A stretch of 64,000 nt of DNA from Apostichopus parvimensis (lineage: Eukaryota > Echinodermata > Holothuroidea > Aspidochirotida > Stichopodidae). The stretch is from NCBI GenBank assembly GCA_000934455.1, contig KN884661.1, positions 95,333 through 159,332 on the forward strand, given 5' to 3'. A program made the position numbers and the translations under genes. The notes under the pieces were generated by a model. That model did no database searches. It saw only the letters and a program-made list of their open reading frames with translations, and was not told the DNA's origin. Positions 1-15,500 of this stretch are shown one piece after another (the first letter of the stretch is position 1; each line of letters opens with the position of its first letter).

Positions 1-332
1 AAACATGAAAGGGGAAACACTATCCTTCAGAAGTAAAACTAGTTCTAGTATCAAGACTGTTGTGTTACAGCTTTTAGGAAATTTACCAAAATATTTACAA
101 AACATGAAAGGGGATACACTATCCTTTATAAGTATGCAACAGATAGTTTGTAAGCATCAACATATCATATACTAAAACAATTACACCTTTTAAATGCATT
201 CATCGATATCTCCAGGATAGTTACCTTTCTAGTGGATTCATTGAGAAAGTTTTAGTCATCTAAATTGACCTATGATATGCAAATTACTGTCAATCCCCCA
301 TCGCTCGTATCCAATCATGCAAATAATCAGTA
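1..332. repeat. dispersed repeat, copy 1
   Basis: This segment matches 18597-18905 in the same orientation over about 300 bases with scattered small differences. It lies in the intron downstream of the last visible exon of the minus-strand gene. Neither copy shows coding potential or clear terminal repeats, so the family is unknown. Confidence 0.6.
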
Positions 333-383
333 GTCGAAATTCTCTGAATCTTATTTTAGTATTACAGTAAGTATACTACTTAC

Positions 384-552
384 CGTCTTTTGTAAGTTTT
401 TCCTTCTTAGTAAATGTTTGTATTTCTGTCAGGAACCGTGAGTCAGGTTTACATCTGCTTAGAGGTAAAATCAACCCCTTGCCATACTGACAGTTAAAAC
501 ATCTGGTGCCACTAAAAGTTCCATCAGTTCCTCCAACATCAAGATAGTTATC
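384..552 (-). CDS. CYLD: CYLD-like exon 13: second half of CAP-Gly 3
   Basis: Encodes [17 protein letters not shown], then a block ending in CKPDSRF and a Lys-rich tail. Human CYLD has GCTDGTFRGTRYF and CRPDSRF at the same place, which fixes the gene identity. The exon enters in phase 0 and leaves in phase 1 with a good donor (ACG|GTAAGT). The USP domain should start in the next exons, left of the window. Confidence 0.88.
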
Positions 553-3500
553 CTTTGAATAAATCCAGAGGGAAACCCCTTACAGTGGTTTCTTGCCTTT
601 AAATACATTACATATACAGCACAAAGAGTAGTTTGCAAGCTAACACAGGCTGAAGTTCATACTGCTGATGGGGAGCAGTATAAATCTAAACAGAGTCAGG
701 GCTTACATGGTTTGATAACAGGGAATCGTGGGACATAATACCACAATGATGAAAGAACGACATTTGTTTTGGATGCTCTCTAAACAACAAAGGGTTGAAT
801 TAGCATGTATTGTTAGCCTAATGAGATCGATTTGAAATTTTGGCATTTGGCCCTCTGCTGACCCCTAATGACCAATGACCTCCACCAAAATAATACGGTT
901 CTTGTACTCACTGTAAGAAAGAAACATGCTAAATACGAGATATGTAATATGTGATGTAACCTATCTTGGGATATCGTGTTTACAAGGTTTGTGTTTGTGT
1001 GACATTTGATGACCCCAAATGAACTTTGACCTTCACCCAAAACAATAGGGTTCTTGTACTAATTATAGTGAAGCCATATGCCAAATATGAAAACTGCAGG
1101 TGCAGTTGTTACCTATCTTGAGATATCTTGTTTACAAGCTAGGGCATCATATATACACACACACACGCACACACACACACCCTCACAAACTTGCCTACCT
1201 ATGGCAAAGTAACCAATAAGCAAGCAATGGCATATTACTAAACAACAGAATGTAACACCTATGTTGATAGCACAAAGACACTTTGCACACAGGTAAACAC
1301 TTGCTAATACCATGAACTTTAGAGCAGATTAAGGTGAAGTCATAAGTTTTCAGCGTTGTGGAAAAAGGACAGAAAAAATACAATTGAAATTGATGAATTT
1401 ACATGGAAGACATGCCTTGTTATTTGATAATTTTCAACTTATTATTAACCCCTTTATATGCAGTGTAAGCCAACCTTCGAGTACCGGCCTAGAACTAGCA
1501 CCCTATAGCTATGATTTAAACACACATGTACGTTAGTGCAGAGCACAAATCATCACACTAGAAAACTCTTATTCTTTTGGTAACTAGTTAGTTTTTGTTA
1601 ATTTTGATTTTTGTACTTTTCACTAAAAAATGTGCTATTTTTAGTGATGAATTGCTCCTAAACCATTGCTTCAGGGTACTTGATTCTTTCAGAGGTTATT
1701 ATGTCTAGTACAAACAATACAAAATAATGATTACAATGCTTTCCTATAATATGTTTGCAAGTTGTGCAACTCTAAAGTTGCTATTTCATGCTGCGATTCA
1801 GCATGAGGTAGGGGTTTTTGATGCCAATTTTTTACCAAAGTAACCATGTTAGAGCTGTAAGGGTTTTATACTTTAATTATAAGTATAAAGTTCTTACACT
1901 TAAACAAATTTCAGGGTTCTAGCTGTTCTCAATATTAATTTATGAAATTGTTAAGTTGCTCCGATGTACAAAAGAGGTCGTCTTTGACGGCCAATAACTC
2001 AAAACGCGTCACAATGAAAATATCTGATAATTTTTTCTGGAAGAGATATAGTACCACCCTGTTTGTACAAAAAAATTTCAGGAGGGTGTTTTGCCTTATT
2101 TTGAAATGAAAAATCCTCAAAGTTTGGGATTTTTACAAAAAACGTTTTTGCCTGTTTTGATGTTCCATGTGTTTTGAGCCTGGGTATTGTGCTTCAAGGT
2201 TATTCAATTCAATACTGTGCAGTTTTTAATTTCATATAAACAAATACTATTTGCAATGTAATTGTCTGCTCCTGGTTGAATTCATTTAATTTATAGAAGA
2301 CTTAACAAAAAGAATTTCAACCAGTACATACATATGTATGTACAGTGTGTACAGTACATACACTGTACTGGGTGTATATGTACAGAGTGCCATGAGTGCC
2401 AGAAGACTAATATACACACTGTACTTATACACCCAGTACAGTGTATGTACTGTACACACTGTACATACATGTATGTACTGGTTGAAATCCATTTTATAGT
2501 AAAGTCTTCTAATTCAACCAATTGTATATGTACAGTGTGTATATTAGTGTTAGGTTTAAACATAGTCTTCTGGCACTCATGGCACTCCGTACATATACAC
2601 CCAATACAGTGTATGTACTGTACACACTGTACATACATATGTATGTACTGGTTGAAATTCTTTTTATTAAGTCTTCTATAAGTACAAAAATCGAATATTT
2701 TGACACTTTTAAGTTGACCTAACTCCACAAGACAATATTTTTGTAGCCTAATTTTTTATTTTCCTGTTCTATGGGATAGACTCTATAGGCATCTGTAATA
2801 GAAAGGTAGTAGAATGTTTAATTGCTGAGAAATGAGACCTCAAAAGTCAAGAAAATGCCATGGTGGCGACAAATTGCGGAATTTCAAAGTGTGATAAATC
2901 GGCCAATTGTAAAGCAATGCAACTGAAATTTTCAGAATATGCTTATTTCATGGTGGTCCAATCATACAAAAAAATTGGGAATTTTTCAAAGATGTCGAAC
3001 TACAACATACTCCAAAATCTGGTGATTTGATATGGAATGACCCATGAGCATGTGGTTGCCAGAGTATGGAAGGTAAGCACATACTCCCTATACTTTTGTT
3101 AATTCTTAGAAAATGGAAAAAACACGGAAAGGGATGAGAAAACGGAAAAAAAAAAAAGTGACATATTTACAAAACAGAATTTCAAGTTTGGAAAATGGAA
3201 AATATTATGGCTATAGATTAAGGAAAATGTTTTTTATCTCATCAGGACTATTTTGGAGGATAAGATATTGTAATTGACTGCTCATTGAAGCCGGTAATGG
3301 CTATACTTTAGTTGTCATACTGTAACAATGGTTCCATGGTAAAATGAATGTTTCTGAGTAGCAATGATAGTATTGAATGGGCAACTGGTGGGGTCTTATG
3401 AATAGCCACGTCCGGACAAAGGTTAAGGGCCAAAGGTCAATAAATACCTCAGATCTGACTTACCAGTTCCACACCAGCAAGTATGCCATATCCATCTATT

Positions 3501-6500
3501 CCCTTGATTTCACCAATCCATGCAATGACACCTGATAAAGTCTGTTCACCATAGTTGACCTCCACCAAGGAATCCAAGGTTAAGTCTGGGTAAGGGGGTT
3601 CTTCAGGTGGTACACCACCAACTGCCCCTTCTGATTGGTTTGTTACCTCTGGAGGGTCAATTGATCCATCTAAAGGAACATGACAAAAAATATGTGTGAC
3701 ATCCACTTTTAAATATAATATAAAACTATGGAATGCATTTGTTATACAAAACATGAATAATAATATGATTTGTGTGCAGAGTATTAGAAAATGTTAAGAC
3801 AACTTTTGGGCAACACAGAACACTGAAAATGAAAACTGAAATTTTGCAACTCTGTAGACGTTAGCCAAATGTGTTTGAAATTAATGATGATATCAAATTA
3901 AGAATATTCAGTGTTTGTAAAACTAGGATCATACATGTAAATACATTTGTACTACTTTTGATATAATTCACATATTTTGAAATCCATAAATCTTACAAAC
4001 TTTAGTAGTAAATACTCATTTGGAAAAAAAAAGTACTTCTCTTGGTTGAATAATTTCATGCAAGTGAGCAGATGCTAAGTTTAAAATCATTTAATACTTG
4101 ATAGAAAATGTCATGTCAGTCAGAGAATGGGTATCTTTATTATTATGTCTGCCAATATCACAAACAAATACACTGCAGCAATTTTTAAAAGTGAAAAGGA
4201 TGTAATACCTGAAAGTTCAGCTAATGCTTCTCTTTGGTCATACATTCCTAGCAGATCTTTCAACTTTTCAAAGGCTTCCAACTCTCCAAACCGTTGCGAT
4301 TGCTTTTTCTTCCAAGCAACTATTACAGCTAAAAGATGATCTTCTTTGACACTATCGGTTTTATAACGTTTAAGGTCTTCATGGTTCAATGTTAACATAT
4401 CCATCAATTGTTGCTGACTAAGACGGAGTTTTTCTGCCACTTTTTGCATGTTCATCCTGGTGAGTCTTCTAGACTCAGGAGTTGCTGATATAAAGAGAAT
4501 GAATAAAAAGGGCCACAATTAATTGTATATTCTAGGCAAATATGATACATTAAGTTCTATGCTGATGGACTGGTACTTTCATTTGCAATGAATGAGATGA
4601 GAAGTGGTGTAGCCATCAGAAAAAGACTAGAAATCATCATAATGCGATGTAGTTTAATCTGTCTTACTAGGACCATATTATAGATCATCCAGCTCACATC
4701 TTTACTTGTAATCAAAACAAAAGGTACAAAGAGGAAAAGATGGTGCAACATGTAAGGAAGGAGTTTTGCATGAAATCACTACTAAAGATACATGTAACTA
4801 ACTCTCACACAGTATTAATTGATTGGTATCTTTGTAAAGCTGCACTGGTACTTAAATAAGGAAAATATAAGGGTAGTTTGTGAAACATTCGTCAAAACAA
4901 TATACACAGAAGGTATGGTGGGTTTTGAATGCACACTTATCCTCGTTATTGCTAATATTCTATTAAATATCTCAACCATGACCACCATCAACTATTACAC
5001 TAATCAACCAATCAAACAATTTTCCTAAATACAAGTTCGAAATATCAGCCCATTACTCCACATCATAAAGATGGGAATTTTTTCTTGAGGCAACAAGAAG
5101 AAACAGCAAAACCGTCAACAATAACAGACATTGAAGACTTGTTATGGATTGATATGATGGTTTTCCACAAATTTAAATTGCTCAAGTCTTTGATATTTCA
5201 TTAAGTTCAGTGACATATTCCAGTTGCGTGAAATGTTTCAGAGAACCCTGTCCCACACTTTGATAAATAGTTTATGATCATTTAACATTAGTAATGGGAC
5301 AATATCATAACTAGATAATTATATTTACAACCTGCTGAATCGTATGATACCATTCAGTAAATTTGTCTTGACAACTTTCAGGCTTCAACAATGTATTTCT
5401 TTACAGAAATCATTCAATTCAATGATAGCTTCTGAGCACAACCGAAACCCCTACCAATTTTACCAGATAATTTGTTACATCAGAAAGCTCAGACATGCCA
5501 AATTGGTCTGCTCTCATCAAATGTCAATTAAACAGGTCACCCTTGGTGTGCAGGTCATGTGACAATGACCCAATCAAAATATACCACTTTTGTTGACACA
5601 CCCTTGTATTTTTCATTACCTTAAAGATTTCCAGAAGAACATTGAGAAGTAGACAAACATGTTAAAGCTCTTTAGTTTTAATTTTGGTATCATGTATAGA
5701 AGCAGTAGACAGGCCTCTCATACTCAATAAATGGAAAGTAAGTTACAGTACTAGAATTATTAACTCCGTCAGGAACTTCTTCTTTCTCCTGTTATTTTTG
5801 TGAGGTTTGCATTAAACAGCCCAAACCCAACAGAATGAGGAAATAATCAATACATGCATAACAAATTTCTAGTTTTTGTCTATTGATCACACTCAGGTCT
5901 TTAACTTGGATCTTACTATTCAATGCACACGATTTGGGTGCATAATAGATAATGATCGTACATATAGTTTAAATAAATTTTCATAAAAAGTGCCATAATC
6001 TATAATTCTATAGAAGACCTGTCCTGGCAAAATGCGAATCCAATATGACCAATTGGAAATGTATATGGTTTGCTGGGGTAGTATAATCTTTCATAACTTG
6101 GCTTAATATTGATTTTCAGAAAAATGCATCATTTGTATTTAGTATTGTTTGTACATGTAAGAACAACAAGTAATGTAAATCATCTCTGAAACACACTCAA
6201 TGAAACACTCTTAATTTCCTGAGCTCTTTACCTGGACTAATATCCTCTATTTTCTTTTTAGAAATAATAAAAATGATATAAAAATAATATAAATAAAAGC
6301 ATCTTGCAATTTTTGGAGAAAGTTTTGTACAAATACTTTTTTACATAAATACTTTAAGTTATAGTGTTGCCTACCTTTCTTTGCCATCTGCTTTAAGCCA
6401 CTGACTTCACATACAGCATCATCTCTGTTTTGTAGCCATTCTACAAGATCTACTCGTCTAATGGTAACAAACCCCTTTAGAAGCTTTTCTTTGGTCTTTC

Positions 6501-9500
6501 TTGGGTCTTCATCTTTATTTGCATTCAACCACTCATTCAACATTTTTAGTGTCATTTCAGCCTGATTAAGACTTCTCATACGTTGTGCAATTTCCCTTTT
6601 ATTATAGCCAAAATAGCTGGCAAGCAATGGCCAATCAAAGAGAAGTTTAAGAGATAGTTCCATCACCGTGTAAGGATCCAAACCTGTCAATATACCAATA
6701 CAATTAAATCAAACTTAAACTGTCACTGTAACACAGATAATCAAGGATTTAATTGCTGCATATAGCACTTATCAAAGATTGTCTTAAAGCATATTCTGGT
6801 GGCTAAAGTTGATGGCTGAATACATTGCTGACAATTTTCTGAAACTAAATGTGAAAACCACCTCCTAACTATACAATTTGTATTGCAGATATTAATTTTT
6901 AAATTTAGTGATATTTTGGAAATGCATCTGACAACAGCAGAATTAATGTCATCGGAGCACTTGAACTCAAAATTTCTCACCATAATATGTCAATAATTAA
7001 TTCACAAACACAAAGAATTTTTCTACAAAAATGATACATTTTTATGAAATTCTCAGTACAGAGAACTTTGACATCTATGCAAACATTCCAAAAGTTTCAA
7101 GGATAAACCAACAAAAAGATTATAATAGCCTAAGTAACGCTTCCAAAGAGCATTTGCCCAGATGACATCACAGACCCCCTACTGTGATTCAGCTTCCTGC
7201 AGTAGTTGAAGGTTTAACCAGTTCGAGTTGGGGCAAGATATAAATAAACACATAAAAAATGAAGAAAACATACATGTGCATTTTTTAATCAAATATTGAT
7301 TTGGAATTTAGCCATAGCATCACAAATGTGTAAAACAAACATATTATTTGAAGTGGTATAGTCTAGTTTTCATCCTTAATTTTGCTGAGCTGACAAGCTG
7401 CCATCCAGGCAAACTTGACAATCTATTGCAAAATGATACTAAATTCAAAGCATATATGTAATGGAAGCAAAACAGTTATCATAAAAGTTAAAGACGACAG
7501 CCCCCCCCCCCCCAAAAAAACACGTTAACAATGTGACAACGGTGATTATATGCAAATTCCATTTAAACTATCAATATACAAATACATGAAGCCAAAACAC
7601 TTTTAAGGCAAATACTTTGAGATTTCATTAAAACCTGGATAAGAAACATGAATGGCAGGAAGGGATCATGTATCCCCTTGTTCACAACACAACACCTGAT
7701 ACATCAAGAACAAAGGTGTGGATGTCATGAGTGCAGGGGTAAGGGTGTCCATTATGCCCATGTTCCTAACTTCCCAAATCACCCAGTTGACCATGTAAAA
7801 CAGACATACTTACTTATAAGACAAGACAGACAAACAGACATGTAGGTGTCCATTCATACACACATAACCTACTTGTATGGGCTAGGACTTGAAAACACTC
7901 CAAGACTATCAAAGCTAATGCTTGCACAAACAACTTTAGAAAGAATTTTCATCTTGATAAGTCATAGACCAATACAAGTGCAAGTAACTATTTATTATTA
8001 GAGATATTCACATCTAAATTACGGTAATTGTTTGGAACTGCTGCTTTAAGCCTTAATAGATGTTGTCATCATCTCATCAGTGTAGGCCTAAAATATTAAT
8101 ACATTAATCCATTGTTTAATAGTCCATCCACTTCAATTAATGAGCCTGATATATTCAATGGGTCACTTCTAACAACAACAGGGAAGAAAAGCATTGCCTT
8201 TTTACTATGTACAACAATGTTAAAAATAACTTCCTTCACTTTATCCTTTAACTTATAGTCACCACAGCATGACAGATAACGCTACATACCAGATACCCTC
8301 CCCATCCCATCCTTTGTTGTTCAAAGATGTGGGGTGGCAAATAGCCAAACTGTTCTCTTTTGTGTATGTTAAAGTCACATTGGCTACACCTGGCATATTT
8401 TTACACTGTTTTGCCAGGCCAGAGTGTTTCCCACAAATTTAACCATGTACCTGCAGTTGCCTCATCTTCAAAGCTTTCCACTTCCCACCAAACAAAGAGA
8501 GAACACAACTTACCATAATATAACTGTCTTGCTTCTCTGTTCAAATCACAATCACACATTGCTTGGAAAAGGGTTTCCTTCATATTGCCATCATCAGCTC
8601 GAATTTGGCGACTCCTCCAAATGTTTAACATTCTGAAGCAATTTTGAGATGAATCTCCCTTTTGCTCCATAATGTAATCAATGTCTTGAGTTTTGACCAA
8701 AACTGATGCAAGTTTTTGCCAATTGTCAGAGAGAAGAGCTGCAGTGTTTTCAAGCTCATGTTGTCTCAGACCTACAATAGATGTAGAAATATCACAGATG
8801 TTACAAACAGAAGAATCATGCAATCTAAGCTAGATACTAAATATGATGACAGTGAAACAAAAAGCTGTGGCAACCATTTTCTGAGATATTTGACTGTACG
8901 AATCTAACAACCCATTGCTGTCCAATCAGGAGAAAAGTGTTCTGGCTACCGAGTATTAATTATAAAGATACAAAAGATAATAATCATAAATAATAGTAAT
9001 ACAAGTTATCAAGCTCAACATACAAAAAAGTTCCTAAGCCCTGTACAAAGAAATTATGAACCAAGAAACACAAAATACAAGTAGGACAGAGAAGACTGAA
9101 AAATTAGTTAAATAAATAAGTTCATATTTGAAAGTATAGTTAATGAAGGTGTGTTGAGAATATTGAAAGGCAAAGTATTCCAAAGACAGACCTAATGCAG
9201 AGCCAAAAGTAAATACAGCTTCTTACAGTTTTTTGTGTCATGACTAATACTTCAAACTTGCAAAAAGCATGTCTGTTTTACCCCTTTTAGAGTCCAATGA
9301 TCATACCTGTGCCATTATGATGGCATATGTATATGTATGCATAAGAAAACTGCAAGTAAACATGATTCTCAAGAATGTTAACTGAATTAATGAAAACTTC
9401 ACTTGGTATGTCGATGCCCTATATTGAGAAAATACAATCCTATGGATTCCAGTTAAAGTCAAGGTCATCTGTGGTCAGCAATGTTAAAATTGATTGCAAA

Positions 9501-12500
9501 TATGGGGAATTTGCAAGGATGAAACTTATAATTAGAATATACAGTATGGTATGTACCATATTGCTAGGAATCCTACTGTTTTTAGTAACGGTAAAACGGT
9601 GACACCTTTAAACACACTATTCCATTCCAATCAAAGATCAAAACATACCCTCAAAAGGTAAAAGGTGATATATAATGCCAGATTCCTTTAACATTCAGCT
9701 ATACTGGGTTTGCAATATATGCATTAAAATAGAAAATACACAGCAATGTGGTTAAATGGTTTAATATGGCAACGGGGCTTGAATTCTAAGGATTGCCAGA
9801 TCATTATGCTGTGTACTTGACTTCTTGGGCAAGACACTTAAATTACTTAATCTACATTGCCTCTCGTCACACTTGGGAGAAGGCTTGTAAAAGTAGTTGT
9901 TAACTCGAAGCTGTAGAGTATACATTAAAAGAGATTTATTATAAAAACATGATGGGTTGATGTGTTAGTCAGCATGTTCTGCAGTGATCTCAGAAACATT
10001 TTAACACAGAATTCTATTGAATGTACAGTATCTTAGAGCCCTTGTGAGGGTCCAGAGGGCTTCAGCTGCAGCTTTTGCAGATATTTATTTTTCTTGAACG
10101 TAGTTTAAAGCACAGAAATACATTTCTGAGGGGATTTAAATTAGATGAGACTCTTTCCTTTCATCTTACCTCTTCTTATTTGTAACTATTTATTCCCTAT
10201 TCATTTCTAATTTGACCAATTAAACTCTCTGTCCATCTGTTTTTCTCTCTGTCTCTCCTTAAATCTGTGTCTCTAAATGTGTCCATCTATGTCTCTTAAT
10301 GTGTCCATCTGTGTCATTTAAAGTGTCCATTTGTCTCTGAATGTGTCAATCTATGTCTCTTAATGTGTTCTTAGTTTCTTTGGTTTCAGTTAGTCTCTGA
10401 ATAAGATCCTGCTAGGATATGTGTCTCTAAATGCGTCCATCTATATCTCTTATTAATGTGTCCATCTATGTCTCTTAATGTGTCCATCTAAGTCTCTTAA
10501 TGTGTCCATTTGTATTTTAATGTGTCCATGTCCATGTGTGTCTTTTAATGTGTCCATCTATGTCTCTTAATGTGACCATCTATGTCTCTTAATGTGTTCA
10601 TTTGTCTCTTAATGTGTCCATGTGTGTCTCTTAATGTGTCCATCTGTGTCTCTTAATGTGTTCTTAGTTTGTTTTGTTTCAGTTAGTCTCTGAATAAGAA
10701 CCTGCTAGGATCGAAACGTCAGGCCCTCTAACTTTAACATATTAACCAGTACAGGTTTTTTGCAGTAGATAAGCAGTTTGCTAAAGGTTTTTACTTTCTG
10801 GGAAATAAATTTCAGCTGAATAAATTGCAATCCCCCAGAAGCTGTTGCATGGTGTAAGTTAAGTAAATCTGAGAAGTGTAGTTCTGTAAGGGAGAAACAG
10901 AGAGAATGTTCATTGTTCTTTATATTTTGTTTTATCATTGCACATTTATGGGTGAAATATACCACGCTGTTCAGCTGCAATTTTGGCATTGATTTAAGAC
11001 AAACAGGATTTGAATCATTCTACATTCTCTAAGTTCTTCTTTCAAGGTTGAAGTTAGGCACTGAAACAAATGCCATCAGTAGGGCATGTTAGCGACTTCA
11101 ATATTTTAGCTTCAGCAATTGTGAAACTCCATCTCCAATACAGCAAATAAACAATGTAATAGATATAGTGGCTCAATGACGTCAAATTTTTTCTCAAGTC
11201 TTCAGCCTTAATACATGTTCATGACAGTTATCTCTATCACATAGACCAGTGATGATGGTAGTATTTGTGTCTCTCTGTTGAGCATGTTTACAAAATAACT
11301 AAAATTCATCAAACTTGCACCATAGTCAAAGTCATTATCTGAACAATATATCATAAATATGTTTTTTACCGCCACATATAAAAGCTACATGTTGCTAGCT
11401 TAGAAATTGTTACTATGCATCACAAGTCCACTTAGAAAAACATTTGCCTACACTATTAGTATCTATAGTGTTTATCCCCATTTATTACAATGAAATGCAA
11501 GATGAATCACTAAGCCTGCAACCTTATATTCTGTTCATTAATAAATTTAGGCATGAGTAATATTCTTGTGTAGTAAATGACATTAAAATTCACATTTAGC
11601 AAGTTCCAGTAAAGAAATAATATTCAAATTCTAGCTAAGATAACTTTCAATCCAGTCTCAGAGACAGTATTATTTATCAGAATTCACATGACAACTCCTG
11701 GGTGATGTCATGATCCATTACAGGTATTGTAACAAAAGTGACTTTACATTGCTACATATTGCTTCTGAATTAGAATCATTATCACAAGAAATTTAAGTTT
11801 AATAGATGGCTCATCAAAGATATTAGAAATAAAGTAGATTGTTAAATCACAATTATGAATTATTTTCTTGAGTTGTCCACATTTTTATCTTGTAGGTTAA
11901 ACTTATAGTTAATCCACGATGGACCAATTTGAGACAAAATCAATAGTTGCTATAAACATAGAATACATACGATTAAAATGAAAGAACATAGATTACGATA
12001 TGCAGTAAGGTAGAGTCACAGAAACTCTAATGAACGGTTTGTCTTATTCACATATAGCATGTAACATTAACTTTACAAAAGCAACCAAATAGCTTACCTT
12101 TATATAGTTCTTTTTCTGCAACATGTCCAAGGTTAATGTCACACAATACAGAGGCAAGCATCTCAATTTTGTTTGCATCAAAAGATTGAAGCATACTCCA
12201 GTATGACAACATTCGATAGACTCTTTCAGGGAGGAGTTGGAATGATTCTCTAAAGGCATCCAGACGCACTTCAGAAATCAACAGCTTTTCACCGAGTAAT
12301 CTCCATTGTTTCGTTTCAATTTGATGGCCTATTCGACGTAAAACAGATTCACTTAGACCTGGAAAGGGCAAAATAATGGTTGAAAACTTGTTTCATCACC
12401 ATGAGCAATGATTGTTGAGATTTTACTTCAGATTGTCCCACATTTTCTCTTCCTAACCTTAAATCCTTAAGGAATTGCTTTTTCCCACGATATGTATCCA

Positions 12501-15500
12501 TTAAAGTAAAGAATGTTCACATTTTTTTTAAATTCAAAGACTGGAATTAGAGGAGCTTGGGGGTTACAGTCCTCTTCTGACCTCAAATGAACTTTGATCT
12601 TCACCAGTTTAATCCATTTTCTAGTACTCAGCACAGGGATGTACACATCAAGTATGAACTTCAAGCAAGATATACAAGTGAAAACTCTTTGGTATAACTT
12701 AATCGTCACGCATACTACTCTGATAACACAAGGTAACACTATTAGAAGTATACAGACTGCCACATCCTGGGATATACGGAACAAATAAAGTTGAGGCATT
12801 GCCAATAGTTGGTCACGCCACCGCACCTACAGAGATCAAGAATGTGAATGATCGCCTTTGATACTCAAATATATCTCGCAAACTAATGATTATGCACCAG
12901 AAGGCATGACCTTACCTACTGAATATTGATGAGGCACTTCCTAATAGGGCAAGAAGGAACTATGTATACACTCTCTTACAGGGCATCTTCCTACTAAGTT
13001 TGAAGCAGTTCGGCCAAGCTGATTGAAAGGAATGTTTTGCATTGACATTTTTTCAGTGCATTTGACCTTTGTATCTATGACCTTTGACCTCAGTTACCAT
13101 GGTAACCACATAGTAAGAGAGTATTTGACATTCTGATTTCCCTTGTGAATGTTGCAAGTCAATTCCATGTTTCCACTTTGATTTATAGCGAGTAATATGT
13201 TTTACTTAATTTGTATTTGGACCTAGAGCTAAGATTTGTCCTTTTGTTCTGTAGGTTTATGAAACTTATGATCCCATCATATAGCACCTTCCTAAGAAAT
13301 ATACAGAAAAGTGTGAGTAAGGAGCTAGAAATATCTGACACAAACTTGCACTGAAGTTATACCTTTGATCCATGACCTTGTGACCTCAGCTACTATGGTA
13401 ACCACATCTATTGACAGTGCACGACCTACCCTTAATACATGTGAGTATTGGTCAATGCATCACCTTGGAGTCATGACAAAAAGCAAATGTTTTGCATACT
13501 TTGACCTTCAACTGCAGATCTTGATTATGGCTACATTAAAACTGATTTGCAGGACAGAAATATTGTCAGAGAGATTGTTTGAAACATACCCTGTTCAATT
13601 TCATCAGCAAGAGTGTTACGACCAATGGCACGACAGGCTTTTAGAAGTTGACCCAGCTTGTTGCATCCTTTCTCATGTGTGTACCAAATGTCAAAGACAG
13701 TCCTAAGACAGTCGTAGGGATTCATATCATGTGTTAGCTTTCCAGTGAGTTCACGTTGCTTTACACCAAGCTCAGCAGCAAACAGTTTCCAGCTGTTTGT
13801 TACTGAAAGTATCACAGTATTCAGAACAGTCTCATCAAAGCAACCACGGTCAGGAACTGCAAAGGGAGAGAAAAGTTTCTCTAAGGTGTTAAACTTAGCT
13901 TTTGTAAATTAATTCATATCTGGTGATTCTTCAATACTAACCCTTACATTCGGTCAACATTTAACCCCACTTTGGTTAAAACAAACTTAACTAGGCTTGA
14001 CAAGTACCACAGTTGTTTGAAATCTTTGGCTGGTCAAAATCAAGCTTGTGGGTACATGCCGTATGAAATTGCTCTTAAGATGAAAGACCTCTTCGACTGA
14101 ATTATGAGGGAATAATACAGCTGTGTTTCAGATCACATATATTGATTGCCCTATGACTCTATATGCTAGTTGAATATCCCTTATATTTTTCCTACATTAA
14201 TTTATAACAAGAGCAAGTACTGTGTGACACTGCTGAGAACAAAAGTGTGTCTACATTTAGCATTGTGATTTAATTCCTCTGCTTATAGAGCAGTCATCCA
14301 GCCTTGCTTTATATCTCAATAGTCTGGGATCTCAATGCACAGCATATAAGACCTTATCAAGTCTTGTACCATTTGAATCTAAGTACTGTCCAAATAGAAA
14401 TATGATTCATTTCCTGTTTTGATGTAAAAGAAAAACTTGTAGGAATTATTTAAATTTGTTAAACTTATATCAACAATACACACTTGACTACTTTAGTTAC
14501 CACAGCTCTGAGCATAGAATGTGGTAAAGTTTCAATATTTCATTTCATTTATTTGCTTTTTCTCAGTGTACAAAAATTGAAATAGTGACAAAGTAATATT
14601 AATTAACAAAAGTCTTAAAACTTCAGAACAATGCAGAGTCAAGTTTTGTTTCAAATAACAAAGCAAAAGACTACAAGTTTTATAATTTCAATGTGCTTAA
14701 ATTGAAAATGACTACATGAAGCAGCGTGTATGCATCATATGTTTACAAAGAAATGTAGTGCTAATGTTACTTCCTAACTAATGTTCACATGGTAAAGAGT
14801 TAAATCAATTCTAATGTTAAGATAGGTTTGAATAAACCTTGGTTGATTTGGTATGAGTGACAAGAGTTGGCAACCAATCATAAATGAAACAGTTTTTACT
14901 AAGAGAGGCAAAATATAAACAGGAATCTTATACTCATTAAGGTGACTCCTATAGCAAGTATGAAGCTCATTCAAGTATCATATTGAAGTTTTTGTGTATG
15001 CAAGGAATTAATATTGATCAAAGATAACCTTTGAACCCTGAATAACATGATATGGTCTTTGTTATTATTGAGATGGATACACATGTCAAGTATGAATATC
15101 ATCCATGCTTCATTTTTGGACTTATCATGTCTACAAAGTTTTCAAACTTCCGACCTCTGCTGGCCTTAGATGATCTTTGGAAAACCAACAGGGTATTTGT
15201 AAGGTATGTACTGTGTTATAATCTTGGAGTTAATATGTTTGCAAGGTTTTCAGACTTTGACTAATGCAGAAGTCAAACAATCTTTGACCATGACAAAAAG
15301 ACAATAATGTTCTTGTAAGCATTAAGGTGCATTCACATATCAAGTATAACATTCATCTAATAAACATGTTTACAAGAAATTTAATGAATTTCTCTTACGT
15401 TGACCGTAAATGATCTTTGACCTCCACCAATTTCAATAATCTTCTTGCACTCACTAAAACATATCCACATACCAAATGTCTTCTGTCATCATGTTCATTT

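Larger units (their letters stand above)
553..3463. other. intron 12, filled with repeats
   Basis: Contains a TTTGACC-family repeat (about 820-1135), a CA microsatellite (1151-1182), and a fold-back repeat with a second copy at 43890-45130 (about 1600-3060). I see no exon in either direction. Confidence 0.6.
8772..12097. other. intron 8
   Basis: Mostly unremarkable AT-rich DNA. It contains a possible SINE-like tail near 9770-9930 (CTTGGGCAAGACACTTAA phrase, weak), the minisatellite at 10215-10670, and Penelope-like 3'-end remnants at 10368-10420 and 10658-10735. Confidence 0.5.

Noticed and set aside
2291-2728. Long open frames on both strands rich in Cys, Tyr, His and Val
   Set aside because: They are translations of the nested GTACAT palindrome; open frames on both strands with similar composition are by-products of the repeat.
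10215-10670. CRISPR-like array
   Set aside because: The units are contiguous and degenerate with no unique spacers of constant length, and the genome is animal; it is a minisatellite.
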